From NCBI GenBank assembly GCA_029624675.1, contig JARSSP010000073.1:1-44775 (forward strand): a stretch of DNA of 44,775 nt. Reading direction: 5' to 3'. Source of the DNA: Candidatus Contendibacter sp. (lineage in GTDB: Bacteria; Pseudomonadota; Gammaproteobacteria; Competibacterales; Competibacteraceae). This document shows, piece by piece, positions 41,602 to 44,775 of this stretch (the first letter of the stretch is position 1; each line of letters starts with the position of its first letter). The position numbers and the translations under genes are program-made. The notes under the pieces are model-generated. The model did no database searches and had not been told where the DNA came from. It saw nothing but the letters and a program-made list of their open reading frames with translations.

Positions 41602-42078
41602 ATGGCGGCTTACGTGCTGGACACCGTATGGCAGGTGGCGGCGGAACCGGAAGCGGTTTGGCTGGCGCTGACCCTTATGGAGGACTGGCCGGCGTGGTGG
41701 CGCGGCGTGCTGATGGTCGAACGCCTCGAAAAAGGCGATTCCAGCGGGCTGGGCCGCCGCTACCGCACCACCTGGCGTGGCCGGTTGCCCTATACCCTGA
41801 CGTTCGAGACGGAAACCACCCAAATCGAGCGCCCCCTCCTCATCGAAGGCCGCGCCCGTGGCCAGTTGCAAGGCGTCGGGACCTGGCGGTTGCGACCCGA
41901 CCGGGGCGGAACCCGGATCGATTACCGCTGGGCGGTGCGGACCACGCAGTCCTGGATGAACGCGCTGGCGCCGTTGGCTCGACCCGTATTTTGCTGGAAC
42001 CACGACGCCATCATGCGCTGGGGGGCCGAGGGGATCGGGCAGTGGCTCGGTGTACCGGCGCGGTTTGGAAGCGGCTAA
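41602..42078 (+). CDS. SRPBCC-superfamily protein
   Basis: A 158-residue helix-grip protein: VLDTVWQVAAEPEAVWLAL at the start, then WPAWWRGVLMVERLEKG, YRTTWRGRLPYTLTFET and GGTRIDYRWAVRTT, ending with the C-terminal helix WNHDAIMRWGAEGIGQWL. This fold binds hydrophobic ligands (polyketide cyclase/START-like). AAGGAG lies 11 bases before ATG 41602; GTG 41590 is an in-frame alternative. Confidence 0.85.
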   Translation: MAAYVLDTVWQVAAEPEAVWLALTLMEDWPAWWRGVLMVERLEKGDSSGLGRRYRTTWRGRLPYTLTFETETTQIERPLLIEGRARGQLQGVGTWRLRPDRGGTRIDYRWAVRTTQSWMNALAPLARPVFCWNHDAIMRWGAEGIGQWLGVPARFGSG

Positions 42079-42151
42079 CGCGGCGGGGCAATGCACCGGC
42101 GCCCGTCGTCCGGTGTGATGGGTTGGAACATTGATCTTGCGAGGTTGACCG

Positions 42152-42556
42152 ATGACTCCAAAAGCGGCTCGAAACGTGGCCTTGCGGCTGATTCATTTTC
42201 TGGAAACCGGCGCGGCGCTGCCCGGCCTGTTCACCGACGACGTGTTTTGCGATTTCACCCTGCCGTGCTGGCGACTGCAAGCACAAGGTCTGGAGCCGGT
42301 GGTGGCGCTGCGCCGTCATGGCCATCCCGGGCCCAGTCACGTTCCCCGCTGGCGCTGCGATCCCACCCCTACCGGCTTCCTTCTGGAAGTTGAGGAGCGG
42401 TGGGAACAAGAGGGTGAGAACTGGTATTGCCGGGAGCTGATCCGCGCCGACGTGGTGGGCGAGTCCATCGCCGAGATCGCCGTCTATTGCACGGGAGACT
42501 GGAATACGGCCCGGCAAGCCGAACATCAGCGGGCGGTTCATTTGTTGCGGCCTTAG
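42152..42556 (+). CDS. NTF2-like hypothetical protein
   Basis: A 134-residue protein. ALRLIHFLETGAALPGLFTDDVFCDFTLP and LLEVEERWEQEGENWYCREL and IRADVVGESIAEIAVYCTGDW suggest an NTF2/SnoaL-like fold. The family is not certain. It follows the SRPBCC gene by 73 bp with GAGGT ahead of the start. Confidence 0.7.
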   Translation: MTPKAARNVALRLIHFLETGAALPGLFTDDVFCDFTLPCWRLQAQGLEPVVALRRHGHPGPSHVPRWRCDPTPTGFLLEVEERWEQEGENWYCRELIRADVVGESIAEIAVYCTGDWNTARQAEHQRAVHLLRP

Positions 42557-42660
42557 GGATTGCACGGGCGGGCAAGGGGCGAGAGTGTCTTCGTTGGATT
42601 GATTCATCCATCAGTCGACGCGTGAACCTAAAACCATATAAAAATCCATTAATCAATCAG

Positions 42661-42727
42661 TTGTAGGTGATGGCGGCTTTGGCCGCGATGGCTGACCCTT
42701 CTATCGCGAGCAAGCGCGCTCCTACAA
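42661..42727. repeat. Inverted pair of GTAG-type REP sequences
   Basis: The left copy (42661-42690) begins TTGTAGGTGATGGCGGCTTT and has the hairpin GCGGC-TTTG-GCCGC. The right copy (42700-42727) is in inverse orientation and reads, from its own end, TTGTAGGAGCGCGCTTGCTC, with stem CGCG-AGCAAG-CGCG. Such doublets are bacterial interspersed mosaic elements mobilised by REP-associated transposases in Pseudomonas, Stenotrophomonas and relatives. Confidence 0.75.
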
Positions 42728-42766
42728 TCAGTAGCTCGGCCTTCGTATAGTTTCTGAGTCGTGTTC

Positions 42767-43210
42767 TTAGGGAAGAAACCACGACCTGTTACTGTTTTTA
42801 TGGTTGCTGTTCTTGTTTGGTTGGCAGGCCGCCAGCAACGCTTGCAAAAGCGTGGCTAATCCGTCCTGATGGAGTTGTTCCACTTTCAGAACGACAGCGC
42901 CATCGCAAGGCGCAAAATCCTCGCAAGGCGTCTCGGGCATGATCGCCACGACCAGCGGCGCGAATCGTTCACTGCGTAGGCCAGCGAGCGCATGGAACAG
43001 CTTCATCGTCGATTCCAGCCACGGTAAGACAATAGCGTCCGGGTAGGTCATCAAAGCTTGCCGCAAGCCATCATCGCAATCGGCGGCGTGACCGATCCAT
43101 TCCAACTCCGGTTGGGCTGCGAGCCGGCTCAAGTCCACCGGTGGTTGGCAAGCCTGCAGCGCGATGGTCAGCAGACGAAGATTACGTCGAGAATTGGGTG
43201 GTAGGTTCAT
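42767..43210 (-). CDS. Possible pseudo-receiver protein
   Basis: A ~147-residue protein. After a short leader, LRLLTIALQACQ, then ALMTYPDAIVLPWLES and PLVVAIMPETP, follow the alpha/beta rhythm of a response-regulator receiver domain, but the phosphoacceptor position of a PDxxLLD-like motif is Pro and no acidic pocket is evident. It ends in a Lys/Asn-rich tail. ATG 43210 is uncertain; the frame is open to 43351. It lies downstream of a NarL-type pair on the same strand. The domain call is tentative. Confidence 0.45.
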   Translation of the reverse strand: MNLPPNSRRNLRLLTIALQACQPPVDLSRLAAQPELEWIGHAADCDDGLRQALMTYPDAIVLPWLESTMKLFHALAGLRSERFAPLVVAIMPETPCEDFAPCDGAVVLKVEQLHQDGLATLLQALLAACQPNKNSNHKNSNRSWFLP

Positions 43211-43411
43211 CGGAGCGATGCTTTCCGCGCGGATGATGATGGAAAACAAGTTACATGGCCGAAGAACGCATTGGTATCGGGTAAACCCTGATTTTCTGGG
43301 GTGGTAAGACCTGATTTTCAGGCCGAAAAACCCGTTTTTGGAGCCGGGCAAGGCATCGTGGTCGAGCTATCTTGAAATCGCGACGCCGTGTGTTCTCCGG
43401 CGGTGAACCAT

Positions 43412-44083
43412 TCAGATTTCGGAGTGAATTAGCCCAACGCGAATGGCGAAACGAGTGAGACCGGCCACGTCGCGGATATTCAATCGTTCCATCAGTTGAG
43501 AGCGATGGGTTTCCACGGTCTTGATGCTGAGGGACAACCGTTCGGCGATCTCGCGGGTCGCGCAACCTTCCGCGATCAGTTGCAGAATTTCGCGCTGGCG
43601 CCTTGTCAGCGATTCAAGCCCACCCGGAACTTGAGCTTCCTCTGGAGGATGGCGGACAAGCCGCAGATACTCATCAAGCAGGTGGCGCGACACCGCCGGA
43701 CTGAGCCAGCGTTCGCCCTTCAGCACGGCCCGCAACGCGTTCTCCAGTTCGGTGACGGCGGCGTCCTTGACCACGTAGCCAACCGCGCCGGCGCGCAACG
43801 CCGCCAGCACATAGTTCTCGGCGGTGTGCATGGACAGGATGATCACTTGGGTTTCGGGCACCTCCTTCGCGATCAGGGCCGTGGCATCCAGTCCGTTCAG
43901 TTCCGGCATGCTGATGTCGATCAAGGCGATCTGAGGCTTCCATCGCCGGGCCAGGCGCACCGCCTCGCGACCGTCGCCCGCCTCGGCGACGACTTGAAAT
44001 CCCGTGAAACCTTCGACCAGGGTGCGCAGTCCCGCCCGCACCAGGGTGTGATCATCGGCCAGCAACACGTTGACCTCGCTCAT
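43412..44083 (-). CDS. NarL/FixJ-family response regulator
   Basis: A 223-residue two-component regulator. The receiver domain has VLLADDHTLVRAGL, the phosphoacceptor Asp in IALIDISMPELNG, the Thr/Ser position in QVIILSMHT and the Lys in GYVVKDAAV. The LuxR-type helix-turn-helix has LTRRQREILQLIAEG and SIKTVETHRSQLMERL. It is coupled to the kinase by an ATGA overlap. Its target is not shown by the sequence. Confidence 0.93.
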   Translation of the reverse strand: MSEVNVLLADDHTLVRAGLRTLVEGFTGFQVVAEAGDGREAVRLARRWKPQIALIDISMPELNGLDATALIAKEVPETQVIILSMHTAENYVLAALRAGAVGYVVKDAAVTELENALRAVLKGERWLSPAVSRHLLDEYLRLVRHPPEEAQVPGGLESLTRRQREILQLIAEGCATREIAERLSLSIKTVETHRSQLMERLNIRDVAGLTRFAIRVGLIHSEI

Positions 44084-44775
44084 ACGCTCTTCTCCGCCAA
44101 CGGAATGAAAACTTCGACCCGGGTTCCGATTCCCGCTTGACTGGTCAGCGCGAACCGGCCGTCGAGCAATTCGGCACGCTCGCGCATGCTGTTCAGACCC
44201 AAACCGGCGTCGGGCTTGCTGGAAACTGCTTTCAGGTCAAAACCGCTGCCGTCGTCCTGGATCGCGAGTGCGAAGGACTGGTCGACGACTTCGGCGGTCA
44301 CGGTGATATGCCGCGCCGCGCCGTGCCGGATCGCGTTGTTGACCGCTTCCTGCACGATCCGAAACACGGCGGTTTCGATGTCCGAAGACAAGGGCGTGAA
44401 GCGGTCCAAAACCGCGACTTCGCAACCCGAGCGTTCCGCCTGTCGGCGCGCGTGCCAGTGCAGCGCCGCCGCCAGTCCCAGATCGTCGAGCACTGAGGGG
44501 CGGAGATCACGCGCGATGTCGCGCAGGCGTTCGAGTAGATGATTAGCGATATCCAGGCAATCGGCGATGCGGCGCTGTTCCATTTCATCTCGCATGCCGC
44601 GACTCAGCAAACCCAGATTGAGTTTGAAGGCGGCCAATTGCTGGCCGAAATCATCGTGCAGCTCGCGGGCTAACATGCGGCGCTCCTCTTCCTGCACCGA
44701 AAGCAGGCGGCGGGATAGGGCCTGAAGCCGTTGAGTCGATTCCTTCAGCATGATTTCGGCCTGCTTGCGCTGGGT
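44080..44775 (-). CDS. NarX-type sensor histidine kinase, 5' part missing
   Basis: The C-terminal ~232 residues of a HisKA_3 kinase, cut by the window end; the frame stays open to 44775. The phosphorylated His lies in MLARELHDDFGQQLAAF, the N-box in VQEAVNNAIRHGAA, the G1 box in DDGSGFDL and the G2 box in AGLGLNSMRERAELL. The sequence TQRKQAEIMLKES at the edge resembles the PAS-to-kinase linker of many sensors, so a PAS or other sensory domain probably lies upstream. It phosphorylates the regulator at 43412. Confidence 0.92.
   Translation of the reverse strand, partial: TQRKQAEIMLKESTQRLQALSRRLLSVQEEERRMLARELHDDFGQQLAAFKLNLGLLSRGMRDEMEQRRIADCLDIANHLLERLRDIARDLRPSVLDDLGLAAALHWHARRQAERSGCEVAVLDRFTPLSSDIETAVFRIVQEAVNNAIRHGAARHITVTAEVVDQSFALAIQDDGSGFDLKAVSSKPDAGLGLNSMRERAELLDGRFALTSQAGIGTRVEVFIPLAEKSV

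Overview
The window is GC-rich, gene-dense bacterial DNA that most resembles a gammaproteobacterium. It carries Kup, Fpr, a CysB-controlled Sbp/CysTWA sulfate importer, a NarL-type two-component pair, a GTAG-type REP doublet and dispersed CCCTCACCCC-type hairpin repeats. The genus cannot be fixed from the sequence alone. The presence of a DabA-type inorganic-carbon uptake system fits an organism that fixes CO2 at least part of the time, but no RuBisCO gene is in the window.

Layout. (1) 1-1650: five iterons at about 32-bp spacing, a promoter overlaid by an inverted half-iteron, and a Rep_3-type initiator. This is a plasmid- or chromid-style origin whose left part runs off the window. (2) 1669-14370: after an MBL hydrolase and a Cys-rich protein comes a leftward inorganic-carbon uptake locus. 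Its order is NuoM-like protein, DabA (Zn-site residues C608, D610, H798, C813), a NuoL-NuoM fusion, then a low-GC NYN/GNAT pair that appears to have been inserted, then a second NuoM-like protein. Its promoter region holds two copies of a 20-bp palindrome close to the ParB site of pseudomonads. (3) 14661-19402: a rightward set of MIF-like tautomerase, Uma2 nuclease, CBS protein, SLC13/ArsB-type permease and Kup. (4) 19486-22982: a DUF5675-like protein, a methyltransferase divergent from an AraC regulator, and a scar made of a lolD 3' end joined to an ISKra4 transposase remnant.

(5) 22983-36950 is a sulfur island. It has a degenerate EAL domain fused to an RBBP9-type hydrolase, then the operon sbp-cysT-cysW-cysA-cysB running left, and a divergent family 2A encapsulin (SrpI-type) locus running right. 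The encapsulin is followed by its cysteine desulfurase cargo. Converging on it is a second operon, sbp-cysK-cysE-XRE/cupin regulator-rhodanese. Together these can import sulfate, make O-acetylserine and cysteine, and feed cysteine to a desulfurase housed in a protein shell, a system known in other bacteria to store sulfur.

The most striking point is that the disordered cargo-loading domain and the desulfurase domain, normally one polypeptide in this family, lie in one reading frame but are separated by a single UGA codon at 31338-31340. The cargo domain also carries an internal duplication, and the desulfurase has Val where SufS has its catalytic Cys.

(6) 37198-44775: a LolCDE-like permease/ATPase pair, ferredoxin-NADP reductase, small SnoaL/ABM/SRPBCC-type proteins, a REP doublet, a possible pseudo-receiver protein and a NarL-type response regulator with its kinase, which is cut by the window end. 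No tRNA, rRNA or CRISPR array was seen.
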